DNA of 64,000 bases from Timema cristinae (Eukaryota; Arthropoda; Insecta; Phasmatodea; Timematidae), in assembly GCA_039000515.1 (NCBI GenBank), contig JBCFYV010000533.1, forward strand, positions 1 through 64,000, read 5' to 3'. Each line of letters opens with the position of its first letter. Within the stretch, counting starts at the first letter, position 1. Below are positions 11,460 through 21,673 of the stretch, one piece after another. A program made the position numbers and the translations under genes. The notes under the pieces are model-generated. The model saw only the letters and a program-made list of their open reading frames with translations. It had not been told where the DNA came from and ran no database searches.

Positions 11460-12793
11460 CCCCGAGTCCAGCGCCTGGAACTGGCAAATCTACTTCTGGC
11501 CAAGAAGACACCTGGGGTTATCCGTAAGCTGACCAAACTGTTCCATCAATCCTACGTGGACATCAAGGAGTGAGTACCTCAGTTATTCCTACACTCCAAC
11601 CACCAGGGCGACAAGTTTTGGTGACCAAAGAGCGGGCCGACTACACCACTAGTGGAAGGACAGACGTCCTTGGGACCACCCCGAAACGACGCATCTTGCT
11701 TCTATACAATTCCGGGGGTGAATAAACGCCTGGTGGCACCCATTCAATTCTTTAAGATGGTGCTCACACGTAGGCAGAAGTGTGTCATCCCTTAATGCGA
11801 CCCAGAAGAGGATCGACATTACATCATTTGTGGCAACTGCCATAACCCCTATCAACCCGTCTGCCTAGGACGGGCGGATGAAGCTAGAAACACAACAGGG
11901 TTGGGGTACACCTGCACTGCGTGTCGAGCCCAGCCACCACCTCCACCCTGTGTTGCAGCTCTCTGCCCCAGATAAGGGTCAACAGCATATGCTGTGAGAT
12001 GTGCATACACACCTACCATTACCTCTGCCTTGGATGGGTAGACGAACCACGGAACCTCACTGGCCTCACCTTCCGCTGCCCTACCTGTCGGATTAAGACA
12101 ACATCTACCTTCAAGAGAAATATAGCTTCCCAGCCCACACTTCTATCTCCAATCCCCCAGCCAAACAAGTGACTACCCAGCTTGCCTACCAAAATTTAAC
12201 GGAAAAGACCACGAAGGCCCTACAAACTTTGTCCAAGACTGCACCACCCTCTTGGAAGCCAGCCATATTCCACCCCAAGGATGAGAACCAATCATTCGTC
12301 ACTAACTAAAGTCGGAAGCAGCCCTCTGGTGAGAACAATTTGGAGAGTTTGTCGCCACTTGGGAACAATTCAAGTTTCGACTAAATGCAAGGTTTGCAAA
12401 CCCTGCTGCGCTACACACAGAACACTATGGAAAACCCCATACTCACAGCGAATCCGTAGAGAAATGGATCAGACAGAAAGTTCTACTCTACCAGAGACTA
12501 CTTCCAGCCGCATCACTAGACGAGGTAATTCCCTTACTCATCAAACTCATAAAACCAGGAATAATATCCTTCTTGCGCACTCCTCCACCCTCCAACATTG
12601 AAGAACTGGTGGAGAGAGCCACAGCAATTAAGAAGGACCATCCGAAACAACCGGCACCCCCACCACCTCCAAGGATCAACCGGAACCCTCCTTATCAAGA
12701 ATTCTCCGCACCTAGATGCCACCACTGCCCCGAGTACAACTTCCATCGGGATTGTCCTGTCTTAAGACGCCACGTACAAGAAAGAGGGCGGTA
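11460..12793 (+). pseudogene. Gypsy Gag with two PHD-like zinc fingers and a zinc knuckle (broken)
   Basis: Gag packages element RNA into particles. Parts in order: an N-terminal segment at about 11470-11570; a first cysteine-rich finger at about 11780-11925 (CGNCHNPYQPVC ... YTCTACR); a second at 11945-12105 (CCEMCIHTYHYLC ... FRCPTC); a Retrotrans_gag-like region at 12180-12600 (W-x2-F...RF pattern); and a terminal zinc-knuckle-like CHHCPEYNFHRDC at 12715-12755. The two fingers share the CLG-x-(A/V)DE-x-RN-x-TGL spacer, so they are a tandem duplication. Spacing is PHD/RING-like. The first finger has Gln where the second keeps the ligand His. The fingers lie in different frames, and in-frame stops occur throughout. 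Confidence 0.8.
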
Positions 12794-12849
12794 GGGAAAC
12801 GATCAACAGGAGGGGAGGGGAGCCGCGCCCTACCTCTAAAGGGTCAGAA

Positions 12850-13080
12850 CCATTATCACCGACAGTCATATTGGTGATTAACCACAACTCCCCCACCCCT
12901 CTGCCTAGAATCCTAGTAGGAACCACATATAGACCCCTACTAGCCCTCGTCAACACGGCTTCCTCAACTAACTTTCTGCTGGCCAACTACCTCCCAACCA
13001 AGGATCATACACCTATATCCCCCTTCCTGACTCCAGTACACTTAGCCAAGGAAGGCAGCACCCTTTCCATCGAGGGTTAA
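12850..13080 (+). pseudogene. Gypsy aspartic protease domain (inactive remnant)
   Basis: The retroviral-type protease matures Gag-Pol. The active-site loop normally reads (L/I)(V/I)DTG(S/A); here it reads LVNTASSTNFL at about 12943-12976, so the catalytic Asp is Asn and the following Gly is Ala. The surrounding segment, RILVGTTYRPLLA before and a stop after SIEG at 13080, fits the family. It continues the Gag reading direction and precedes the RT. Confidence 0.7.
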
Positions 13081-13479
13081 GTACACCTCCCTCTCACGGT
13101 ACTAGCTTTACCCACGAACATCACTTGTCTGGTCACCAGTGACCTCAGGGAGCCACTGATTTACCTCGGGCAGCCATGGGTAGTTGAACAAAAATGCATC
13201 CTGGACTACACATTTCAGAAGATACATTTCGGAGTCCACGAGTGACGCACAGCGAGCTGGACATCATGTCCCAGCGACGAGACGCCACCCCTCACCCTTG
13301 CAGATGTCCACAACGACGTCCCCTCTTCCCACTCCAACAAACTGATGGGCGTTCTGAAGACCCCCCAGATGGTATTCGCAGCCCATGGACCCCTCCGTAG
13401 AACCCGAAGTGCCACTCACAGCATTATCCTGAAAACCAGTGAACGGCTATTCAGTAAGCCATACCACCATTCCACCACC

Positions 13480-14075
13480 CGGTGTGCCATAATTAAGAAT
13501 CAAGTACGATAAATGAAAGCACAAGACATCGTGGAACCCAGCCAGTCCGAATACAACTCAACAATCGTCATCGTCGAGAATAAGGATAATATTCCACGCT
13601 TCTGTATCGATTACAGGAGAATTAACGAAGCCATGGTTGACACACCATCACCCTCGGTTAATTTTCATGACACCCTATGATATATTGGGGACGCCAAGAT
13701 ATTCCCCACTTTGGACATGAACTCCGGGTACTGGCAAGTCCCGTTGCATCCAGACTCCAAACCACTTTTGGCTTTCACCACATCCTGCAGTTTACTGCCA
13801 TGCCGTTTGGGGCTCAAGAATGACCCGAGTACCTTCCAAAGGCTCAAGAGCCAGGAGGTCCTTCAGGGTTACATGAAGAGCTTTTGCTTCGCATATATAG
13901 ATGATGTGATCATTTACTCAAGATCGTGGAAAAAAACATTTGACTACTTAGCTAAGGTCCTGGAGCAGTTTGACCTACACCAACTTACCTGTGCCCTACA
14001 CAAGTACGACTTTGGTAAAACCACCCTGGAATATCTTGGACACCTCGTAACCTCTGAAGGGAACGCTCCATAGTC
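13480..14075 (+). pseudogene. Gypsy reverse transcriptase domain (broken)
   Basis: This is the RNA-directed DNA polymerase of the element. Motifs visible in order: RFCIDYRRINEAMVDT, then TLDMNSGYWQVPL (first catalytic Asp), then FAYIDDVIIYSRSW (the YIDD active-site box, intact), then LEYLGHLVTSEGNAP. A stop (13678-13680) lies between the first two blocks and the frame closes at 14073. The remaining connection-domain residues continue downstream with further stops. Spacing and motif choice are typical of Ty3/Gypsy. Confidence 0.9.
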
Positions 14076-14079
14076 CCAA

Positions 14080-14700
14080 ACAATCACCGCCATTACTCAC
14101 GCGGCCACACCTAAGAATCGTTGACAGTTACAGCAATTACTTGTACTCTGCAATTGGATATGGGAGTTCCTACCTAAGATGGCTGTACTCACTGCTCCCC
14201 TGACCAAACTACTGAAGACCAACACTCGCTGAAAATAGACAAGAGAAACAGAGGAAACCTTCCAAAATCTCAAGACCTAGCTTAGCCAGATTCAACCCTT
14301 GTGGAGGCCCAGATTCGACCAACCATTCATACTGCAAACCGATACCAGTGGTATCGGGCTTGGAGCAGTCCTTCACCAGGATAACCTGGTTGGGGGACCA
14401 TATATAATTAGCTACGCAAGCGTGAAACTTGCCCCAGATGAACAGCGCTACCACAGCAATGAGCAAGAGTACCTCGCCATGGTGTGGGCTTATAAATGAT
14501 ATCAACACTACCTAGAGGACCAGCCCTTGATTCTACGGACTAACAACCGAGCTCTGACCTGGCTCCACTCCATGTGGGACTAAAGGACCAAACTTGCAAG
14601 ATGAGCTCTACTACTACAGGAGTTCAACTTCACAGTAGAACACTGCCCAGGGAAAACGAACCAGCTTTCCGATGCTATATCTCACCAACCAGGACCCTAA
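14080..14700 (+). pseudogene. Gypsy RNase H domain (broken)
   Basis: RNase H degrades the RNA strand during reverse transcription. FILQTDTSGIGLGAVLHQDN holds the first catalytic Asp; ISYASVKLAPDEQRYHSNEQ then EYLAMVWA holds the Glu. The third motif reads TNNRALTWL where TDNRALTWL is usual, so a catalytic Asp appears lost. The closing VEHCPGKTNQLSDAISHQPG segment is also standard for Gypsy. Stops interrupt at about 14500 and 14581. Confidence 0.85.
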
Positions 14701-14979
14701 CTCAAGGGCCCCAAAAACTGTGAATGGGAACGGATGATCCTACCTTCGAAGAACCAGCCTGAGCCCAAAGAAACCTTAGCCCTTCAGACCCTCTAGGTCC
14801 AACAAGTGTCGTTAGGAAGCTCAACAAAGGGACGAAGAATGCCAGAATATAAGGGCACGATGGGAGACACTCACCGGACACCCTCCTATCAACCCAAGGG
14901 ACGTCCAGTTGGTAAACACTCGTCACCTTAAGAACGGACAAGTTTTGCGCTGAACCACTATCAGCAGCCATTGGCGACT

Positions 14980-15320
14980 GCTAGTACCCCGTGATCTTCA
15001 ACTTTGAGTAATGTATCAGTACCACGCCCTCGCACTGGCAGGCAACCCTGGGGAGGACGAAACACACCAAGCCATCTCACAAAGTTAAACCTGGGCTGGT
15101 CTGTGACGAGACGTGACATAGAACCCTAAAACCTGCTTACTTTGGGCCTGCCGGAAGACCGCACCACCCCAGGGAAAAGAGCCTCTGGACCCCGGCAACC
15201 ACGTGAACCGTGGGAAACTATCGCACTCCCCCTCATGTGGCCATACCCACGTGAGCCGGGGCAAACATTTCATTTTTGTGTTCACGGAACTATTTTCTCG
15301 CTTTTCGCCTCTTCTAAAGT
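14980..15320 (+). pseudogene. Gypsy integrase, N-terminal part up to the LINE insertion
   Basis: Integrase joins element DNA to the genome. Decayed HHCC-type N-terminal residues (YHALALAGNPGEDETHQAI) are followed by a linker and the start of the core around HFCVHGTIFSRF, where an Asp is usually found two residues before FSR. The frame changes at least once. The core is cut at 15320 by the R1-clade LINE and resumes at 18539. Confidence 0.7.
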
Positions 15321-17779
15321 TGGTTGGAGTTGGTCTTACCGGAGAGGATTGAGAGAGGGGAGAAGGTGAATGCAAAGGCAAAAGAACTAACCAGGGCTGT
15401 ACAACGAGCAATGAGAGCCGCCATCCCGGTGAGGAAAGGGGGGAGGATCATCACGCAGGGCAACAATTTTTGGAACGATGGACTTAGAAGACATAGGGCA
15501 AGGGCGAGAGCTGCACGTAGAAGATATCAAGCGGAGATGGATCCAGCGGCAAAGGGATTCCTGTTGGAAGAATACAGAGACAAGAAAAGAGACTACTCAG
15601 CCGCCCTTGCTCTAGCGAAAAGTGAGGGATGGGAAAGGTATGTGCAGGAGCAATTGAGAGCGAATGCATGGGGAATACCTTTCCAAATGGCGACGAGCAA
15701 AGTGAGGCCCCCTACGGTCATCTCAACACTCAGGAAACCGGGTGGAGGGATGACGTAGGGGTGGGAGGAGTCAGCAAGGTTGTTGGTGAGCTCGCTGCTC
15801 CCGGATGACGATGGGGTGGACAGTGAGAATCAGGGGAGATGAGAAGACAAATGACGGAACTATACCCAAATGAGGACAGGACCGACCCAGTGACGCAGAA
15901 GGAAGTAATCAGATTTGTAGCCAGAATGAAAAGGAAGAAGGCACCGGGACCTGATGGAATCAGTGTCGAGGTCCTTCAGGCCATCAGTGAACAGGTAGCA
16001 CCCTTCTTAGCGGAGCTATTGAATGAGTGCACCACTCAAGGCAGGGTCCCGAATGTGTGGAAGCAGAGTGAGGTAGTCATTCTTAGTAAGGGTGATGAGA
16101 AGGATCCACAACTCCCGAAGTCGTACAGGCCCATATGCTTGTTAAACGTCTGCGGCAAGCTTCAGGAAAAGATAATGTGTGAAAGGTTGACATTACATAG
16201 AAGAATAGTAGGTATGCATGGGAAACAGTACGGCTTTGGGAAGGGTAGGTCCACGGAGGATGCTATCTGTGAGGCTGTAAATCTGATTGAGGGGTGCACA
16301 GGGAAACACGTGATGGGACTATTCGTGGACATCTCGGGGCATTTGACAATCTGTGGTGGCCCGCCCTTTTTGAGAGCCTAAGAAGGATACGATGTCCGGG
16401 GACCTCTATAGAGTCTTCCTGGACTATTGCAGGGACAGATATGCAACCTTGAGATGTCCGGGGACAGAGATAAGTAAACGATTAACGAAGGGATGTCCCC
16501 AGGGGTCGGTCTGTGGGCCGATCTTCTGGGACATAGGACTGGAACCTGGACTGACAAAAGTGGAGGCTCTCCCGGGAACGGCGGGGGTGGTCGCCTTCGC
16601 TGACGACTTGTTTATTGTAGTAGAAGCAATGTCAAGGATGGAATTGGAGACCAAGAGCGAAGCCGTGCTTGCGGGGCTCAACTCTTGGTGTAAGAGAGTC
16701 AAGTTAAGTCTAGCGCCGGCGAAGACGGCGTATGTGCTGTTCCCGGGAGGGCTGAAGAGAAACCCTATAGTGAGACTGGATGGACAGACTATAAGACGAA
16801 GTGAGAACACCAGATACCTAGGCGTTGTGCTAGATGAGAGGGGAAATTTCATAGCGCACGTGGAGAACGCATGCGGCCGAGCATTAAGAGTTATGAACAA
16901 GATCATTAACATCGGCATGGGGAGTTTTGGGCTGCCAATGAGTTGCATAAGGCTCTACCATCAGGCGCTGCTAGTCTCCGTCGTGGGCTATGGGGCCGGA
17001 GTCTGGGCGCATCGCTTAAAACAGGTAATGCAGAGGCGGAGGGTGAGAAGTTTGCAAAGAAGCATACTCCTCAGGCTCTCTGGGGCGTACAAAACAGCGG
17101 CGACTGAATCATTGTGTATAGCGCTGGGTATCTGGCCTCTGGACCTGGATATAAGGAGGAGAGCGGCTCTGTACTGGCTGAGGAGGGGGAATCTGAATAA
17201 GGTGACACAGACCAGGGAGGTGTGACATCGAAGAGGGGGATCCGGGAGGCTCTTCTGGATGAATGGCAGGAGGAGTGGGACAGGAATGAGAAGGGGAGGA
17301 GAACCTATCGGATCCTCCCGTCGGTGAGAGAGCGTCTGGAGATGACGCACTTAGAGCCTTCCGCAGGAATGGTGCATTTTCTGACGGGGCACGGGCCATA
17401 CAGAGCAACTCTTCATCGACTGGGACAGGTAGACGGTGACAAATGTGAGTGTGGAAGGGAGTCCACACCAGAACACGTCGTACTAGAGTGCGAGTTAACG
17501 ATTAATTATAGAGAGGTAATGCAGGTACCACTGCAAGCAGGCACGATCTATCATATAGTTCGCGACGTGGACAGGTGTGGGCTGCTGGACAGGATAGCTG
17601 ATGATGCGTCCAAGAGGGAAAGGGAGAGGTACTTAGCGGACATAAGAGCGAGAGGGCGACTAATGGGGCAAACGGAAGAAGACCTAAACGCGACTATTAG
17701 AGACGGAGATTCCATAATCAGTAGCGGAGTTGGGACAGACGAAGACGAGACTTTTGACCGGAACTGGTGCTTATGGTAG
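15321..17779 (+). pseudogene. R1-clade ORF2: linker, reverse transcriptase and C-terminal zinc motif (broken)
   Basis: This polyprotein copies element RNA at the nicked target. Pieces in order: basic linker (15324-15758); RT palm and fingers with MKRKKAPGPDGISVEVLQAI and KSYRPICLLNVCGKLQEKI (15839-16340); box A LFVDISG, followed after a frameshift at about 16337 by AFDNLWWPALFESL; then GCPQGSVCGPIFWDI and the catalytic FADD at about 16597; thumb and C-terminus to 17225; and a tail with CECGRESTPEHVVLEC, the CCHC-like motif of R1-type LINEs (17222-17779). The GCPQGS...WDI and FADD wording favours R1 over CR1 or L1. At least three frame breaks. Confidence 0.92.
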
Positions 17780-18538
17780 GGAACAGGCGGGCAGGCTGCG
17801 GGCTGGTTGGTAGGATGGACTGGGTGTGACTCCTGGAGATCCGGAGTCCAGCCGATGGAGGCACCCGCTGGATTCCAGCAGTGAGAATTGCTGATGTACC
17901 AGTGGGTGCCGAAATCCCGGCTGGGATGGATAGTAGAGGGGAGAAACATGTGGGGGGTATAACCTGGAGCTCGGGCGACTAGGCAAAAGATGACTGGAGC
18001 TGGGTCGGAGCGATCGGGAACCCAAACGGAGCAGGCAGCCTGGCCGGAAGGTGGAAGATTAGATTAAGTGAATTGTAAACAATTGTGTTTTAAATATTAA
18101 ATGTGAGCTACTGTTAAGCTAGGTTAAGTTAGTATTAAGTCCATAATAAGTGGTTTCGTTAGTGAGTAGGCGGAGCGAGAACTCCGGTAGGGCGCCTCCC
18201 CAGGTGGCGGATAGGGGGATGCTCGTCGCCGCCACCGGGAACCACGTCCCTGGGGGCGTGGAGTCTGGAGCGGGGAGGGGTACCGGGTGATTTAAGTACC
18301 CGGGGCGGACCAACTATTAGCAGATAGGAACAATAAGGACATTAGAATAAGTGTTATAATTAATAATTATCTTATATTAAGCAAAAAGGACATATAATTG
18401 TAGGCAAGAGTTAAGCTGATAGAGAATAATAAGCTCCAAGTTAAAATATAGGTATTGGAGCATAGAGTTAGGATTAATGTAATTGCATTAATATGTATGT
18501 GTTTCAAATGTATGTGTTTCAATAAAGTTCTCTTAATG
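17780..18538 (+). other. 3' region of the R1-clade LINE
   Basis: Non-coding. It contains GGCGGATAGGGGGATGCTCG and GGGTACCGGGTGATTTAAG blocks that recur, slightly altered, at 20850-21060. That shows a second copy of the same 3' UTR in the window. It ends at the target-site duplication. Confidence 0.85.
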
Positions 18539-19360
18539 TCTTCTAAAGTCCCCGTACTAGTTCAAACGCTCAAACAATGGGTATTCCCAAGATGGGGTTG
18601 TCCTAAAGTAATAATATCAGATAATGGGGAGCAGTTCCACAGTAGTACCTGGACCAACGCATGTCAAAGATGGGATGTGGACCCCTGGACAACGCCAGTA
18701 TATCGTTCCCAGGCCAACCCAATGGAGAGGAGAAATCAAGAAATAAATAAAGGGATCAGACTACACATCTCCGAGAACCATCGTAAATGGGAACTACTCC
18801 TGCCTCTGATATTGTTCGACCTGCGCTGTAGTAGAAACGAAGCCACAGGCATAATCCCAAGTCATCTTTGGTTTGGGCATACATTGCGCTGACCTGGAGA
18901 ATGGAGGTTCCCAGACCACCAAGGGCAAGATGCCCTGGAAAAACAAAACGTGGAGGATCCCATCAGCAAAGTCAAACAGAGACATGAAAAAGCGTGGTGA
19001 CGTCAGACGCAGTACCAACAACGCTATAGGCCTACACAAGAAACTTTGAAGAAGCTGACACAGTTCAAACGTCATGATCAGGTCCTTGTAAGGACCCACC
19101 ACCTTTCCAATGCAGCCGAGGGGTTCCACGCTGGTTTCGCCCCCAAATGGGAAGGACCCTATAAAGTGGAGAAAAGGACAGGTGTAGTGTGGTGTGGTGT
19201 GGTGTACCGGGGAATCCACCCGGATGGCCGCAGAAAAAAGGTACACCGAAGACAGCTACGGCCCGCACCAAATCCGACGTGGACCATTGAAACACTCTCA
19301 GAAATTAAGCTTCTCAAACCAGTGGTGCCAGAGGCTATTGACCCAGAAAAACAATATTAA
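18539..19360 (+). pseudogene. Gypsy integrase core and C-terminal domain, after the LINE insertion
   Basis: Continues the interrupted integrase. Core residues: VPVLVQTLKQWVFPRWGCPK, then IISDNGEQFHSSTW with the second catalytic Asp, then SQANPMERRNQE with the catalytic Glu at the usual D-x35-E spacing. The frame closes at 18892. The C-terminal GPY/F-like module is in another frame at 19046-19360 (HAGFAPKWEGPYKVEK then KVHRRQLRPAPNP). No chromodomain is seen. A short GTGTG expansion at 19186-19205 lies inside it. Confidence 0.88.
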
Positions 19361-19480
19361 CCATCCCATCGAGTTCTACGGCCCCGCCCAGTATCCATTC
19401 GGCAGAGCCAGGAGCTATAAAGAATCCAGAATCAAGTGTAGGGAGGTACGACGTTAGCCATATTAAAATGTGCCACGAGT

Positions 19481-20462
19481 GTAAATACCAAGGTGTATAT
19501 AAATAAATATATTTTCTCTCTCTAGACAGTAGTCACGTGTTTTGTATTCTTGTGTTTTATTTTAAGCCAATTGTGAGAAGATTTTGTACTCATCTAGATA
19601 AACAATTTTTATCAGTCAGCCCTGATGACTCGCCGTTATCAATTTGTATGTAAACAGCCAATTACGGGTGAACAAACTCATTAGAATCAAAACAAACAAA
19701 AAGGTTAATATGATAAGAAATTATATGTGTAAATACTCAAAACCATAACAATGTATCAAGGATCCAAAATAATAAGATATGTATCAGCCTTTGAAACCGA
19801 GTCAATAAGCCAATCCAATTGTATTTGGACCAAAAAGGATAATATGCGACAAGAGGGCGTTTCCCTTCTTCTGTTCACTCTCTGTATAACAGCCCACTCT
19901 CACCCCTAAAGCTCGTTTCTCTCTTCACCTCACCACCCACCCCTCCCCTAGGTGTAAATTTCTAGTAGCACCACCTTTGGTTCGTGTAGTCAGATAAGGC
20001 AAACTTTATTTACATGAATCATTAGATCGATCTTTGGAAGATCGATTCAATGCACTCAATCTTTTGCCTGAATCTATACTACGCCTCTTGATATAAATTG
20101 ATCCAGAGAATCGATTCAATGTCCTTGAATCAAACATCCCTATTTCACTACGCAATACACCCCCTTTCCCCTTTCGTAAGGCAGACATCCTCGTAGACAG
20201 TCGGCAAGGTCCGGACCTCTCCGCCAACACCACCCCTTCTTAGTTGCCAGTCACCTTGTGCCAAAACCCTCTTCCTAGCCTTGATGCCTGCTAGGGGTTC
20301 ACACGGTTAGGGCCAGGACTCCCCAAAGTGGCCCGACGGGATCGAATAAAAGAGAGCGACGAGAAGAGTCGCCTCAGCTCCTCGCTGGCAACATTTCCTT
20401 CTGGCACTAAACGGGTGTCTACCATGCCAGTGTGTTTAGTATCTTTTGGACCGACGTTCAAA
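19481..20462. other. Non-coding DNA between the Gypsy element and satellite block 2
   Basis: Possible remains of Gypsy 3' sequence at the left. No gene seen. The short open frames at 20006-20233 and 20291-20497 are unrecognised and partly overlap satellite. Confidence 0.5.
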
Positions 20463-20604
20463 CTTCCTATGCCCCCTTCCTCCAACTCCAGCTCCAACCT
20501 CTGACCACGACTCTCCGCCGAGACCCTATTCCCCCCCTTACCCTACTTCAGATCGACACTACTCACCTCGATTCTTCGCCGAGCCAATATTAACCCTTCC
20601 CGGT
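20463..20604. repeat. 60-bp GC-rich satellite, block 2
   Basis: Two units with CACGACTCTCCGCCGAGACC, ATTCCCCCCTTACCC and TACTTCAGATC words, matching blocks 1 and 3. It is interrupted at about 20605 by an R1-type 3' fragment and resumes at 21217. Confidence 0.85.
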
Positions 20605-20605
20605 G

Positions 20606-21158
20606 AGGGTTGCAATTCCGGTTGGGCAAGTGGGATGAAGGGTGTGAGTTGGTGGAAGGACTCCCCCCTACTCGAAGCTGGCGTGGATGAACGGCCGAAT
20701 TCAGGGCTCATCCCCATTGGTCGGAGAGGAAGGACTGGGGAGTTGGGAGAGTACTACAGCCCGGAGTGGAGACGTTGTTAGGATTAATTAGTTTTAAGAG
20801 TAGTGTTTTAATATGTATTAGCTAGTAATCATATATTTAAGTTAGATTAAGTCCGAGGTAGTGGTTTCAGGTAGAAGGTAGGTGGAGTGAGAACTCCGAT
20901 AGGGCGTCCCCCCAGGTGGCGGATAGGGGGATGCTCATCGTCGCCGCCCAGGGCCGCGGCTCTGAAAACGTGGTCCCAGGCGGCCGTGGGGCTGGGTGGC
21001 GGCGGGGGGTACCGGGGGCGTAAAATACCCGGGGCGGACCAATTAGAAGGAGGACAAGTATGATAATTTAGGACATTAGGTTAGGTGCTAATATCTATGT
21101 ATATTAAGTGTTAAAAAAAAGAGGATTAGTAAATTAAGGGACAAGGTAAAGATGATGT
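20606..21158 (+). mobile_element. Second R1-clade LINE 3' UTR fragment
   Basis: Shares ordered blocks with 17860-18450: GAGAACTCCGATAGGGCG, CCCAGGTGGCGGATAGGGGG, ATACCCGGGGCGGACCAA, and ATTTAGGACATTAGGTTAGG. No RT remains, so it is strongly 5'-truncated. It lies between two blocks of the 60-bp satellite, as if inserted into it. No clean target-site duplication is seen. Confidence 0.85.
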
Positions 21159-21160
21159 AA

Positions 21161-21217
21161 AAGAACGCCCCTTTTTATGTAATAGATACTGGGGCAGAAT
21201 AAATAATAAAAAGAAAC
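21161..21217 (+). pseudogene. Scrap of a retroviral-type aspartic protease
   Basis: Translates as KNAPFYVIDTGAE, a stop, then IIKRN. V-I-D-T-G-A-E is the classic active-site loop of LTR-retroelement proteases. Only about 19 residues remain, between the R1 3' fragment and satellite block 3. It is a better-preserved loop than that of the Gypsy copy at 12.9 kb, so it comes from another element. Confidence 0.4.
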
Positions 21218-21331
21218 TCCAGCTCCACACGCTCACCGCGACTCTTCGTCGAGACCCTATTCCCCTTCTCCTACTCCAGATCCGCGCTGCTCACCGCAAC
21301 TCTTCGCCAATCCCCTCTTCCCCCTACTCCA
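21217..21331. repeat. 60-bp GC-rich satellite, block 3
   Basis: Two units: ACTCCAGCTCCACACGCTCA, CCGCGACTCTTCGTCGAGAC, then TACTCCAGATCCGCGCTGCT and CAACTCTTCGCCAATCCCC. It ends exactly where the dispersed repeat at 21332 begins. Confidence 0.85.
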
Positions 21332-21673
21332 GCTTAGATGTATACAACTGGAAGATGGTTTCCCAGTGAAACTAAACAAATCGTTGTATATGATCCACTC
21401 AATAAAATAAAAGTATTTACTTTCAGTTACGTATCTCGTATAATGGCATGTTGTGGCATCTCATCGCCTCAATCCTTTAGTACGTCATGGTTTTACAGTG
21501 TTGTCGGATTGAAAACTCAGTAGCAAGCGAAACAACACTAAACCGACTCACACGACAGAAGAAACCATCCAAAATTAGCTCTGTTTCAATACAGCCTGCG
21601 ATTTACGAGTTCATGAGTTGCGATTTAGCTCGCAAGCGAGTATTTTCACAAGTTTCAAAGTTAGGGGTCCAGG
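21332..21673 (+). repeat. Dispersed 340-bp repeat, copy 1 (inverted partner at 63.0 kb)
   Basis: Starts AGATGTATACAACTGGAAG and ends near TTAGGGGTCC. The reverse complement of 63020-63375 matches over its whole length at roughly 90% by eye. Both copies start and stop at the same points, so it is a discrete mobile element or part of one. An open frame (WFPSETKQIVVYD...) is conserved in both copies, but it is short and unrecognised, and its conservation simply follows from DNA identity. Confidence 0.85.

Larger units (their letters stand above)
15321..18538 (+). mobile_element. R1-clade LINE, 5'-truncated, inserted in the Gypsy integrase
   Basis: TCTTCTAAAGT occurs at 15310-15320 and again at 18539-18549: an 11-bp target-site duplication. 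It shows that 3218 bp were inserted into the Gypsy integrase. The insert starts between the usual endonuclease and RT domains, so the 5' half is missing. It contains the RT and a C-terminal zinc motif, then a 760-bp 3' region that ends near an AATAAA at 18520. There is no poly-A tail. Relatives of this clade include rDNA-specific R1 and non-specific families. The insertion is younger than the Gypsy copy but is itself mutated. Confidence 0.95.
10994..19480 (+). mobile_element. Decayed Gypsy (Ty3-type) LTR retrotransposon, split by a LINE
   Basis: Domains run in Gypsy order on the plus strand: Gag with zinc fingers, aspartic protease, reverse transcriptase, RNase H, integrase. Integrase after RNase H is the Ty3/Gypsy arrangement, not Copia. 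Stops and frameshifts occur in every domain, so it is an old dead copy. I could not find a matching pair of LTRs; both ends are approximate. A TATA-like TATATAAATAAATA near 19496 could be LTR remnant. An R1-clade LINE (15321-18538) interrupts the integrase. Confidence 0.9.

Noticed and set aside
16424..17468. Long minus-strand open frames of up to 174 codons
   Set aside because: They are antisense to the R1 reverse transcriptase, whose motifs are on the plus strand, and show no domain of their own.
15321..18538. Classic 28S-specific R1 element
   Set aside because: The insertion site is a Gypsy integrase and not 28S rDNA, so only clade membership is claimed.
21338..21523. Open frame also present on the minus strand at 63 kb, suggesting a conserved protein
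   Set aside because: Identity extends over the whole 340-bp repeat including non-coding parts, so conservation reflects recent common origin of a repeat and not selection on a protein.
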